From: JAKAGZ01 sp964412105
GTDB taxonomy: Bacteria > Bacteroidota > Ignavibacteria > Ignavibacteriales > Ignavibacteriaceae
Length of the DNA stretch: 64,000 nt
NCBI GenBank assembly: GCA_964412105.1
Contig: CAYPNM010000007.1
Location: forward strand, 42,999 to 106,998
Reading direction: 5' to 3'
The notes below the pieces were generated by a model. That model was not told where the DNA came from, did not search any database, and saw only the letters and a list, made by a program, of their open reading frames with translations. Positions 19,066 through 27,780 of the stretch are shown here, piece by piece (the first letter of the stretch is position 1; the number at the start of each line of letters is the position of its first letter). The position numbers and the translations under genes were made by a program.

Positions 19066-20577
19066 CTAGGCCTTGACTTCGTCCACATCATTAACAAACA
19101 TTACCAGAATTCCGGCAAGTATCATTGAAAATCCGCCGAGTATAATAGCATAAATTGCATCTCCGCCAAACAAGTGTTTTACATACCAGCCTAGAATTGC
19201 CGCAGCTGTGATTTGCGGAATTACAATAAAGAAATTGAATATTCCCATATAAACCCCCATTTTCTCCGCTGGAAGTGCGCCGGCTAAAATTGCGTAGGGC
19301 ATTGCAAGTATTGAAGCCCACGCCAGGCCAATACCAAGTTCTGAAATTAGAAGAATATTGGGATCTTTAATTATATAAAATGACAGGAAAGCAAGCCCTC
19401 CAAAAATTAGACTTATCATATGAACTGTTTTTCTATTTGTCTTTTTTGCAAGCCACATTATAACAAAAGCCATTACGGCAGCAAAGCCATTATATACAGC
19501 CATTAAAACTCCAACCCAATCTGCGCCTTTATTATATAACTCGCTCGTAGGATCAGTAGCTCCGTAGATATGATGAGTAACGGCAGGTGTCGTATAAATC
19601 CACATTGCAAATAAGGCAAACCATGAAAAGAACTGAACAATTGCAAGTTGTTTCATGGTTTTTGGCATTTTATAAAAATCATTGAAGACGACTACTAAAC
19701 CGCCCTGTGTGTTTCCACCCTTGGTTATTAATCCAACAAATATTTCCAGCAGGCCGAATATTATAGCACCCATAAATAAAACGTACAAACCATAATCAGT
19801 TTCATTCAGAACAAAATAAAGAATAATCGAACCAATTAATCCGATGAGGGTCCAGATTGCACCAGCTTTAAAGAACTGATCGGCCCTTACGTTACCTGTA
19901 TGATCTCCCCTATCTAATTGTCGTCCTTCTGATTCGGAATATTTTTTCAATTCCTCCGGTGAATATTCTTTAGTACTAAATACTGTCCATAATACAGCTA
20001 GTAAAAATATAGCACCGCCGATATAAAAAGAGAATTTAACAGATTCAGGAATCTCACCGGCAGCAGCAGTGTTTGAAATTCCAAACCAGTTTGTCATCAT
20101 ATATGGAAGAGCAGAAGCAATTATAGCGCCCGTTCCTATAAAAAAACTCTGCATGGAAAAACCAATAGTCCTTTGTTCGGACGGAAGCATATCGCCGACA
20201 AATGCACGGAAAGGTTCCATGGAAATGTTAATCGAGGCATCCATTATCCAAAGCATTCCCGCTGCCACCCAAAGTACAGGTGAATTGGGCATAACAAATA
20301 AAGCAGCAGATGCTAATATAGCACCAGTTAAAAAATAAGGTCTTCTTCTTCCTAATCTTCCCCACGTCTTATCACTCATATGACCGATGATCGGCTGAAC
20401 AATTAATCCGGTGACAGGAGCTGCAATCCATAGAATCGGAATATCATCAATCTTTGCACCTAGTGTTTCAAAGATTCTGCTTACGTTTGCGTTTTGCAAA
20501 GCAAAGCCGAATTGAATTCCTAAAAATCCAAAACTCATGTTCCAGATCTGCCAGAAACTGAGACGTGGTTTATTCAT
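19066..20577 (-). CDS. MFS sugar (maltose-type) permease, GPH/SLC45-like
   Basis: 503 residues with about 12 hydrophobic segments. The loop after segment 2 carries the MFS signature (GHMSDKTWGRLGRRRPYFLTGA), and MDASINISMEPFRAFVGDMLP plus the N-terminal FWQIWNMSFGFLGIQFGFALQNAN are typical of the bacterial sugar transporters that resemble SLC45 and the GPH cation symporters. The most likely job is moving maltose or short maltodextrins from periplasm to cytoplasm. It sits between the two GH13 genes and is divergent from the periplasmic amylase, sharing a 160-base regulatory region with an operator-like element. A Shine-Dalgarno AAGGA stands 8 bases ahead of the ATG. Substrate is inferred from context. 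Confidence 0.88.
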   Translation of the reverse strand: MNKPRLSFWQIWNMSFGFLGIQFGFALQNANVSRIFETLGAKIDDIPILWIAAPVTGLIVQPIIGHMSDKTWGRLGRRRPYFLTGAILASAALFVMPNSPVLWVAAGMLWIMDASINISMEPFRAFVGDMLPSEQRTIGFSMQSFFIGTGAIIASALPYMMTNWFGISNTAAAGEIPESVKFSFYIGGAIFLLAVLWTVFSTKEYSPEELKKYSESEGRQLDRGDHTGNVRADQFFKAGAIWTLIGLIGSIILYFVLNETDYGLYVLFMGAIIFGLLEIFVGLITKGGNTQGGLVVVFNDFYKMPKTMKQLAIVQFFSWFALFAMWIYTTPAVTHHIYGATDPTSELYNKGADWVGVLMAVYNGFAAVMAFVIMWLAKKTNRKTVHMISLIFGGLAFLSFYIIKDPNILLISELGIGLAWASILAMPYAILAGALPAEKMGVYMGIFNFFIVIPQITAAAILGWYVKHLFGGDAIYAIILGGFSMILAGILVMFVNDVDEVKA

Positions 20578-20669
20578 TGATGTGATCCTTCTCTTATATG
20601 GAAAGCCTTTTTTAAATCACAGTGAATATAATAAATTATTTTAAAGCTTGAGACATTAATTAAATAACT

Positions 20670-20685
20670 ACCTGTTTAGGTAGGT
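20670..20685. promoter_or_regulatory. Putative operator, copy 4, in the MFS/amylase divergent promoter
   Basis: ACCTGTTTAGGTAGGT inside CTACCTGTTTAGGTAG, a symmetric 6-base arm palindrome with a 4-base centre. It lies about midway between the divergent starts at 20577 and 20738, where a regulator site is expected. Confidence 0.5.
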
Positions 20686-20737
20686 CAATTATTATTAATG
20701 AGTTCTTATATTTCTTGTCCATTTAAGGGAGCTTTCT

Positions 20738-22099
20738 ATGTTTAAAGAATACAATAAAAATTTTATCAGCTTAGTTGTTTTACTTTTTATTCTTTCCACT
20801 TCATCAACTCTATTTGCACAAAAGACTACTACGGTTAAACATCCAGACTGGAGTAAAAATGCTTCCATATATGAAGTGAATATAAGACAATTCACACCTG
20901 CGGGAACATTTAAGGCTTTCCAAAAACATTTACCTGAAATAAAAAAGTTGGGGATTGATATTCTTTGGCTAATGCCCATAAATCCAATAGGAAAATTAAA
21001 CAGAAAAGGTAGTCTTGGTAGTTATTATTCAATCAGCGACTATAACGCCGTCAATCCTGAATTCGGAACGCTGCAGGATTTAAAGAATCTGGTTAATGAA
21101 GCACATAAAATGGGAATGAAAGTTATTATTGATTGGGTTGCAAATCATACATCTTGGGATAATGTATGGACCAAAACACATCCTGAATATTACTTAAAAG
21201 ATAAAAACGGAAATTTCAAAGTGCCCGAAAAGGATTGGACAGACGTAATAGGATTAAATTATAACAACCCTAAACTCTGGATTGCTATGGAAAATGCTAT
21301 GGAATACTGGGTAAAGGAATGTGACATAGATGGTTTTAGGTGCGATGTTGCTGCAAAAGTGCAGATAGCATTTTGGGATTTTGCAAGGATGGAACTGGAG
21401 AAAATTAAACCTGTATTTATGCTTGCAGAAGCAGAGGGGCCTAAATATCATAAAAATGCTTTCGATATGACATATGCTTGGGAATTTTATGACATTATGA
21501 AAAAAATATATGCCGGGAAAATGACAGTTAATAATATTGATAAATATTATCAGAAAGAGGATTCACTGTATAATCCTGATGCTTATAGAATGATGTTCAC
21601 TTCAAATCACGACGAAAATAGCTGGGATGGAAGTGTATTTGAAAGATATGATAAAGCTGCAAAAACTTTCGCCGTGCTCTGTGGCGTAGTAAAGGGAATG
21701 CCTCTTGTTTATAGTGGACAGGAAGCTGGAATGCATAAAAGATTAAGATTTTTTGATAAAGACACTATTAATTGGAAAAAGAGCGATTTCAGGGAACTTT
21801 ACACAAAGCTCATTCATCTTAAATTGAAGAATAAAGCGCTATGGAATGGAATTGCCGGTGGAGAAATGAACAGGCTGAATACAAATGATGATACAAATAT
21901 ATTTGCAATTGAACGGGGAAAAGATGGGAATAAAATTGTAGCAGTTTTTAACCTGTCAACCAATGAAAGAGAAGTGAAGCTTAATTCTGATAAATTAGTC
22001 GGTGAGTTCACAAATCTCTTTGACGGTACTAAAGTAAAGCTTCAAAAGGAAAATTCCTTTAAACTAAAACCGTGGGGGTATCTGGTTTATTACCGATAA
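20738..22099 (+). CDS. Periplasmic GH13 alpha-amylase-type glycosidase
   Basis: 453 residues with a cleavable signal peptide (SLVVLLFILSTSSTLFAQK), no lipobox and no T9SS domain, so probably periplasmic. A compact GH13 barrel follows: WLMPINPIG, GSYYSISDYNAVNPEFGT, VIIDWVANHTSWDN, nucleophile D203 (GFRCDVAAK), acid/base E231 (MLAEAEG) and D292 (TSNHDENSW), then a short C-terminal beta-domain. It would cut imported maltodextrins into sugars for the MFS permease transcribed divergently. Ribosome site AAGGGAG stands about 8 bases before the ATG. Family certain; exact product specificity cannot be read from sequence. Confidence 0.92.
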   Translation: MFKEYNKNFISLVVLLFILSTSSTLFAQKTTTVKHPDWSKNASIYEVNIRQFTPAGTFKAFQKHLPEIKKLGIDILWLMPINPIGKLNRKGSLGSYYSISDYNAVNPEFGTLQDLKNLVNEAHKMGMKVIIDWVANHTSWDNVWTKTHPEYYLKDKNGNFKVPEKDWTDVIGLNYNNPKLWIAMENAMEYWVKECDIDGFRCDVAAKVQIAFWDFARMELEKIKPVFMLAEAEGPKYHKNAFDMTYAWEFYDIMKKIYAGKMTVNNIDKYYQKEDSLYNPDAYRMMFTSNHDENSWDGSVFERYDKAAKTFAVLCGVVKGMPLVYSGQEAGMHKRLRFFDKDTINWKKSDFRELYTKLIHLKLKNKALWNGIAGGEMNRLNTNDDTNIFAIERGKDGNKIVAVFNLSTNEREVKLNSDKLVGEFTNLFDGTKVKLQKENSFKLKPWGYLVYYR

Positions 22100-22136
22100 C
22101 ATCAGCCTATGTCAATATAAATTTGGAATATCTGGG

Positions 22137-22163
22137 AAGCACCAAATCAAATTGTGCTTTTTT
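22137..22163 (+). terminator. Intrinsic terminator after the GH13 amylase
   Basis: Stem AAGCAC / GTGCTT with an 11-base loop, followed by TTTT, about 38 bases after the stop codon at 22099. Six base pairs only, but the T-run is right. Confidence 0.6.
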
Positions 22164-22245
22164 AATCTTTGATGAAATTTTAATAACACAATAAATCATA
22201 TAAAAAAATCGGCAAAACATTTATTTTATTTCCGAAAAGAAAAGC

Positions 22246-22938
22246 TTAAAAAATTATATCAAGTAATTTCTTCTTTGCAATAGGTAGAATGGTGTGCGGT
22301 ATATTAAAATTCAGATCTGTAATGCAAACAAAAATTGCAGGATCTATAAATGAATCTAATTTTAGAAGTAGTTCCCGTCTGAATTTTTTTGAAGTTAAAG
22401 ATAGATTACAATTAGGAATAGATTTTATGAAACTGGTATTGATTGATTGAAGAGGAATCGGAGAAGTCAGGCTTGTCGAACTTACATAATGATAAACCCG
22501 TAAATTATCCACTTTATTATCAGGTATTAACAAATATCCTTCATCGTAATATTCTGGTAGATCGCCTACTAAATTTACCTCAACATTACTAGTCACGAAA
22601 TCGTAAATGACATAACCCTCTTCAATTAGTTCAAGTACCTGAGATAATGACCAATTGATAATTTCAGTAAGATTTTCATAATCCTCCTGGTCCAGGCTTA
22701 TGCACGATTCACCGCCGCTGTTTTTTTTAAGTAAATATTGCCGGCTATCTCTTTGAAAGGTCTTTTGGTTAAGTAATGACTTTAGTCTTGTAGCTATAAT
22801 ACGTAACTCAGTAATATCGGGATATAGGCAATTTTTATTAAAATTACTCTTACAGGTCTTTAGGAAATTTAAGACCTTATATTCAATTAATTCATGATCT
22901 TCTAAAGTCGAAAATATTATGTCGTTAATAAAATCCAT
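22246..22938 (-). CDS. Conserved-looking protein of unknown function
   Basis: 230 residues, no signal peptide or transmembrane segment, so probably cytoplasmic. I do not recognise a family. The first 120 residues are helix-rich (a repeated pattern of L/I every three to four residues, e.g. EYKVLNFLKTC, LTEIINWSLSQVLELIEEGYVIYDFV), the rest has beta-like segments. A GYVIYDF motif and four or five cysteines are visible but show no metal-binding spacing. It is transcribed alone, convergent with the amylase and separated from the dehydrogenase gene by about 220 bases. No role is proposed. Confidence 0.65.
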   Translation of the reverse strand: MDFINDIIFSTLEDHELIEYKVLNFLKTCKSNFNKNCLYPDITELRIIATRLKSLLNQKTFQRDSRQYLLKKNSGGESCISLDQEDYENLTEIINWSLSQVLELIEEGYVIYDFVTSNVEVNLVGDLPEYYDEGYLLIPDNKVDNLRVYHYVSSTSLTSPIPLQSINTSFIKSIPNCNLSLTSKKFRRELLLKLDSFIDPAIFVCITDLNFNIPHTILPIAKKKLLDIIF

Positions 22939-23155
22939 TTGGCTCTTTTCGTTTTTTGAAAAGAGTCAATTAAAATGCCATCGGATATATTCAAAATAAT
23001 GCTGTTTTTAACCAAAATATCAGCTTTTTCGGACCAAAATATATTCCCATTTTGGGACTATTTTAATTTTGGGGCATTGGTTTTGCGTGCAAGATTATGA
23101 TGAAATACTAATATTTATATATGTTAAGATGCAATTAGAAATGCAAAGTTTTCAG

Positions 23156-24283
23156 TCACTTAATAACTTTTCTTGTTATATGAATCCTTCTTTTTTCTAA
23201 ATCATCAATCACACCTTCGAAATTTGCCTGGAGTGCTCCGATAAATTCCGGCGGGCAGATGCCTTTCTGCAAAAATTTGCCTTCCAGAACTAACCTGGCC
23301 ACAGCGGTACAGGTATAACCAGTCGTTCTGGCCATTGATGAAACTTTGGTCTTTCTATCAAATTTATCGTACAGGCTGTATTCATAGCATATCTTTTTTT
23401 CATCCTCAGTTCCGGATATCTTAATTTTCAAGACAGTAAATTCCTCTTCTTCATCGCCAAGTTTCCAGATTGGAAATAATAAGCGGGTTGTCATCTCAAG
23501 GGGAGAAATTTTATTCCCATTAACATTTACTTTTTTATCACTGAAAAATCCTGATTCTCTTAAAACCTTAATTAGTTCAGTATGTCCGGGATATCTTAGC
23601 GTCTTCTCTGTCATATTGGGTATTTTCATCGTTTTCAACAATGAGCGCAGACCATCTGTGTTAAAGGCCTCCAATTCCCCAACAGGCTCTATGTTCAAAA
23701 TTTCAGTGTCCGAAAGAGCTTCCTTCACAATTGTTTTTCCATTTTTTACTATTCTTGAAGGACGGGTATATTCTTCAATAACATCTATGGGAGAAAACGG
23801 GGCCTTATACTGATAAGGCCACTCGCGCTTTTCAGGTAAGCCACCAACCATACATTCAAATGAATTAATCTTCATTCTTGAATTATGGTATCCCAGAATG
23901 ATGTTACTCAAACCTGGAGCAACACCACAATCTACAATAGCAGTAACTTTATTTTTTTTAGCGAGTTTATTTAGTTCAAAGGCATCACCACCAAAAAAAG
24001 AAATGTCCACAACATTCTTCTTACATTTGATTATGTTTTTAAGAACCTTAAATCCGAGAAATCCCGGCACAGCGGAGATTAAAAGGTCACAATCATTACC
24101 GTGTCTTTTCAAGGTTTTCAGATCAGTTGCATCAGCTCTAATTTTTTTGATACCTTCAGTATTTTTCAATTTCGACAGATTTTCCTTACTTATATCCATA
24201 ACTTTCACTACATAATCTTTCGCCATATCCTTAACAATTGCTCTGCCCACCATTCCACATCCTAATACTAAAATTTTTTTCAT
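23156..24283 (-). CDS. Saccharopine-dehydrogenase-family protein (lysine 6-dehydrogenase-like)
   Basis: 375 residues. N-terminal Rossmann fold with the NAD(P) motif VLGCGMVGRAIV, acidic residue at the end of the second strand (VMDIS), and the family motifs DLLISAVPGF, KNVVDISF and DCGVAPGLSNI. The C-terminal half matches the saccharopine dehydrogenase catalytic domain (GGLPEKREWPYQYKAPFSP, near LRYPGHTELIKVL). Members of this length act as lysine 6-dehydrogenases or related amino-acid dehydrogenases in the cytoplasm. It stands alone, so the pathway is not shown by neighbours. It does not seem connected to the sugar genes. Confidence 0.85.
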   Translation of the reverse strand: MKKILVLGCGMVGRAIVKDMAKDYVVKVMDISKENLSKLKNTEGIKKIRADATDLKTLKRHGNDCDLLISAVPGFLGFKVLKNIIKCKKNVVDISFFGGDAFELNKLAKKNKVTAIVDCGVAPGLSNIILGYHNSRMKINSFECMVGGLPEKREWPYQYKAPFSPIDVIEEYTRPSRIVKNGKTIVKEALSDTEILNIEPVGELEAFNTDGLRSLLKTMKIPNMTEKTLRYPGHTELIKVLRESGFFSDKKVNVNGNKISPLEMTTRLLFPIWKLGDEEEEFTVLKIKISGTEDEKKICYEYSLYDKFDRKTKVSSMARTTGYTCTAVARLVLEGKFLQKGICPPEFIGALQANFEGVIDDLEKRRIHITRKVIK

Positions 24284-24611
24284 TTATTCTCCTTCAATTT
24301 TTGAGATCATGACTCAATCGAATAAAAAAGATAAATTAAAACCAAATTTATGGATAAATATTCAAAATTTTGTATCTGTGCGGTTATATAACTGTTTTGG
24401 TTGTTATACATAATAGTTAGGATAATTCTTTCAATAGCACTGGAAAAGTGGGTCAATCATTTTCGATACCTGGATATTTATATAGAAACAACTGTCTCTT
24501 TTTGGGACTTGATGGACTGATGTAGTGAGATTTTATTACTAAAACACAACATTTTTGCGTGGTTATTACTGGTATATAAATTGATCTTTCTGCAAAGAGA
24601 AAGGATAATAT

Positions 24612-24725
24612 ATGTTTTTAACAATAGGAATAATATTACTTTCAATAGCCATTGCTCTCAAATTGGTTTTCTTTATCAGAAAAAAGATAAAAAACAGAAA
24701 AGATTTTAGAGAGTTGTTTCACTGA
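24612..24725 (+). CDS. Possible 37-residue single-pass membrane peptide
   Basis: A short frame with ATG preceded at good distance by AAAGGA. It encodes one hydrophobic helix (FLTIGIILLSIAIALKLVFFI) followed by a strongly basic tail (RKKIKNRK), the usual layout of small inner-membrane proteins with the tail inside. No family recognised. Its 5' side lies in a 300-base intergenic region after the divergent dehydrogenase gene. Chance is possible at this length, but start, ribosome site and topology all agree. Confidence 0.45.
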   Translation: MFLTIGIILLSIAIALKLVFFIRKKIKNRKDFRELFH

Positions 24726-24888
24726 TTTAAACTTTCCATCTGCTAAGATTCGCTTATCCATTAATTCGTAAAATATTTATCAAATAATCTCTCGCTATTC
24801 AAGATTCAATCCATTCGTAAGTTACGAAAAAAAACTTTTGCTTCGCTTAATTAACTTTTCTTATTTCCTGATCCGTCTTCTCTAATTT

Positions 24889-25131
24889 ATGAGCTTAAAA
24901 AGATGTGAATACCTTATTGTAGAGAATTATAGAATATTAAAAGCTTTCGCTACCTTAAGCAAAAATAATTTGAAATTCTTTAGTAAATTAATGTGTCAAA
25001 ATCATAATGAATTAAGTAAAGATTATAAATTAAGTTGCAAAGAATTGAAGTTTATTGTAGAATTTTTATAAAACGATCTTAAGGTCTATGGCTCAAGATT
25101 AGTGGGTATAGGTTTCAAGGTTTTAAATTGA
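24889..25131 (+). pseudogene. galK: Galactokinase remnant (decayed galK, C-terminal part)
   Basis: Residues read from 24889 (RCEYLIVENYRILKAF, LKFFSKLMCQNHNEL, YKLSCKELKFIVEFL) align with the C-terminal part of galactokinase, including the intact copy in this window (RCLYVIEENERV, LEDFGLQMLFSHEGL, YEVSCRELDYLVEIA). A TAA at 25069 stops the frame, but the same frame continues with NDLKVYGSRLVGIGFKVLN, which matches the galactokinase GSRMMGGGFGG motif at exactly the right distance (nine positions after VE, stop included). The upstream half is not recognisable. This is a broken gene beside galT, while the working galK is at 43469-44623. Confidence 0.85.
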
Positions 25132-25239
25132 TTTAATTAATGTAAAAATAACAAAACCACATAAAGACAATTTGATATGAAAGCCAAAATTTGTATAACA
25201 AAAATTGGTAGGGATCAAATTTAATTCAACTGGAAAAAG

Positions 25240-26280
25240 ATGTTGCAGCATAATTTTAATTACCCGCATAGAAGAAAAAATATTTTAACTGGTGACTGGA
25301 TTTTAGTTTCGCCTCATAGAACCGATCGACCATGGCAGGGTGAAATCTCTGGGGCGGAAGATCAATCCAGACCTGAATATGATCCTAAATGTTACCTATG
25401 CCCTGGAAATAAACGTGCAAATGGTGTGGTGAATCCTCATTACAAAAATACTTTTGTATTTACTAATGATTTCCCAGCACTTTTAGAAAAAAAAGAAAAT
25501 TATAGCTTGAATAAAAATGATATCCTTATAGCAAAAAGTGAAAACGGGGTCTGCAAAGTAATTAATTATTCGCCAAGGCACGATTTAACTATTGCTGAAA
25601 TGGAAGAGAAATCGATAGAAAAGGTTATAGAAACCTGGCGTAGTGAATTCAAATTGCTTGGTTCAAATAAAGAAATCAAGAACGTTCAGATATTTGAAAA
25701 TAAAGGTGTAATGATGGGAAATAGTAACCCCCATCCTCATTGTCAAATCTGGGCACAAAAAAGTATACCAACGGAGATAACAAAGGAATTAAAACAATTC
25801 AGAAAATATTTTAAAAAACATAACCGAAGTATCCTCCAGGATTATTTAAAATTAGAATTGAAATTAAATGAGAGAATTGTATATCAAAATGAATCGTTTG
25901 TCATTTTGGTTCCCTATTGGGCTGTTTGGCCATTTGAAACATTGATAATTCCTAAAAGAAAAATTGGAAGCATTCTTCAGTTTAAAGAAAAAGAGGTTAA
26001 AGATTTTGCAAATGCTTTGAAAACTATAACAACCAAATACGACAATCTTTTTCAAACATCTTTCCCCTATTCATGCGGAATGCATCAACCCCCTACTGAT
26101 GGAAAAGTTTATAAAGAGTGGCATTTTCATATGCATTATTATCCGCCTCTTTTAAGGTCAGCCAAAATTAAAAAATTCATGGTAGGTTACGAAATGCTGG
26201 CTGAACCGCAAAGAGATATTACATCGGAATATAGTGCTGATGTTTTAAAAAAATTATCAGTAGTCCATTATAAAAAATGA
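25240..26280 (+). CDS. galT: Galactose-1-phosphate uridylyltransferase
   Basis: 346 residues, the normal length for class I GalT. The N-terminal signature RRKNILTGDWILVSPHR is followed by the zinc pair CYLCPGN, an NPHPHCQIWAQ segment holding the active-site His-Pro-His (usual family form HPHGQ; Gly is Cys here), and the C-terminal HFHMHYYPPLLRS. It exchanges UMP between UDP-glucose and galactose-1-phosphate in the cytoplasm (Leloir pathway). It follows a decayed galK and precedes galactanase and beta-galactosidase genes, so it completes the route from galactan to UDP-galactose. No galE is present in the window. Confidence 0.95.
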   Translation: MLQHNFNYPHRRKNILTGDWILVSPHRTDRPWQGEISGAEDQSRPEYDPKCYLCPGNKRANGVVNPHYKNTFVFTNDFPALLEKKENYSLNKNDILIAKSENGVCKVINYSPRHDLTIAEMEEKSIEKVIETWRSEFKLLGSNKEIKNVQIFENKGVMMGNSNPHPHCQIWAQKSIPTEITKELKQFRKYFKKHNRSILQDYLKLELKLNERIVYQNESFVILVPYWAVWPFETLIIPKRKIGSILQFKEKEVKDFANALKTITTKYDNLFQTSFPYSCGMHQPPTDGKVYKEWHFHMHYYPPLLRSAKIKKFMVGYEMLAEPQRDITSEYSADVLKKLSVVHYKK

Positions 26281-26391
26281 ATGTGGCAGATTTTCAAATA
26301 AGATATTATGTTATTAACCTTCGGCGAATTTAGATATTCCTCGAAATATAATGGTTAAAAATACATAAATATTAAAATTATAGGTAAAGTC

Positions 26392-27705
26392 ATGGAAAAG
26401 TCTGATTTAATCTCTGGCCTAAAAAACTTATTCATATTACTTTCATTTTTTTTATTTCTTTTTCTGCCTCAGCAGATTAAGGCACAATTTGCAAATGGAG
26501 CAGATGTTGGATGGTTGTCTCAAATGGAAGACAACGGATATATCTTTAAAGATAATTCCGGTGTTCAGAAAAATTGTCTGGAAATATTAAAGCAGAAAGG
26601 AATTAATGCTCTAAGATTTAGAGTATGGGTCAATCCAACAAATGGATACAACGGGCTAGCTGATGTAGTACGTAAGTCTATCATAGCAGATAGTATGGGC
26701 TTCAAAATAATGCTTGATTTTCATTTTAGTGATACGTGGGCAGATCCCAGTCATCAGACCAAACCTGCAGCTTGGGCAAATCATTCATTTAACCAGTTAT
26801 TATCAGACATTTACGATCATGTATTTGGTGTATTAGACACTTTGAAATCTCTAGGTATAACACCAAATTGGGTTCAGATAGGAAACGAAACCAATAATGG
26901 AATGCTTTGGCCTGATGGAATGGCATCCTCACATATGAATAATTTTGCAGAGATGATTGATACAGGTTATGCTGCAGTGAAACATATAGATAACTCAATT
27001 CAAGTAATAGTTCATTTATCAAATGGGCACGATGATGCAATGTACAGATGGATGTTTGATGGTTTAAAAAACAACGGCGCCACGTGGGACATAATTGGAA
27101 TGTCAGTATATCCTTATTGGGCTAATTTATCATGGCAGGTTGATGATAGTCTGGCATTAATTACAATGCAGGATATGATTTCAAGGTACAATACAAAGGT
27201 AATGGTGTGTGAAGCAGGATATTCTTACGACCAGCCTGTTGAAGCCAATCATTATCTTTTGGATCTCATTGCAAAAACAAAATCAGTTGGAGGGCTGGGT
27301 GTATTTTATTGGGAGCCGGAATGTTATAACTGGCAGGGATATAATATGGGTGCTTGGGACCCTGTAACTAAAGAGCCTACTGCAGCAATGGACGCTTTTT
27401 TAGGTATAAATGTAACTTCAGTTTCTCGGGAAAATAATTTACCTTCTAATTATGAATTGAAGATTTATCCAAATCCATTCAATCCTAATACAACAATCGA
27501 ATATACTATCCCCGTATCTTCATATACAACGGTTATTATTTATGATACTCTAGGCAGAGAAATAATTAAGCTTGTGGATGATTACAAACAAGCGGGCACC
27601 TATAAAATAAACTGGTCGCCTGTAAATCTTGCAAGTGGAACATATTTCTGCAGAATAAATTCTGCCGACTTTATCGAAACGAAAAAGATGATTTTATTAA
27701 AATGA
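26392..27705 (+). CDS. GH53 endo-beta-1,4-galactanase with T9SS sorting domain
   Basis: 437 residues: N-terminal hydrophobic signal (LFILLSFFLFLFLPQQIKAQ), then a GH53 barrel at about 35-345 with the family motifs GADVGWLSQMEDNG, LRFRVWVNP, LDFHFSDTWADP, acid/base E166 (IGNETNNGMLWP), HLSNGHD and nucleophile E274 (VMVCEAGYS), then WEPECYNW. The last 85 residues are a T9SS type A C-terminal domain (YPNPFNPNTTIEYTIP, LGREIIKLV, KKMILLK). The enzyme is therefore outside the cell and cuts beta-1,4-galactan (pectin side chains) to oligosaccharides. It is 111 bases after galT and 75 before a GH2 beta-galactosidase that can finish the job. Confidence 0.95.
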   Translation: MEKSDLISGLKNLFILLSFFLFLFLPQQIKAQFANGADVGWLSQMEDNGYIFKDNSGVQKNCLEILKQKGINALRFRVWVNPTNGYNGLADVVRKSIIADSMGFKIMLDFHFSDTWADPSHQTKPAAWANHSFNQLLSDIYDHVFGVLDTLKSLGITPNWVQIGNETNNGMLWPDGMASSHMNNFAEMIDTGYAAVKHIDNSIQVIVHLSNGHDDAMYRWMFDGLKNNGATWDIIGMSVYPYWANLSWQVDDSLALITMQDMISRYNTKVMVCEAGYSYDQPVEANHYLLDLIAKTKSVGGLGVFYWEPECYNWQGYNMGAWDPVTKEPTAAMDAFLGINVTSVSRENNLPSNYELKIYPNPFNPNTTIEYTIPVSSYTTVIIYDTLGREIIKLVDDYKQAGTYKINWSPVNLASGTYFCRINSADFIETKKMILLK

Positions 27706-27780
27706 AAAACCAGTATTAGTAATGTTTATATTAATTCCAATCAACAAAAAATAGATCTTATTAAAGGAAGAAAATTATAT

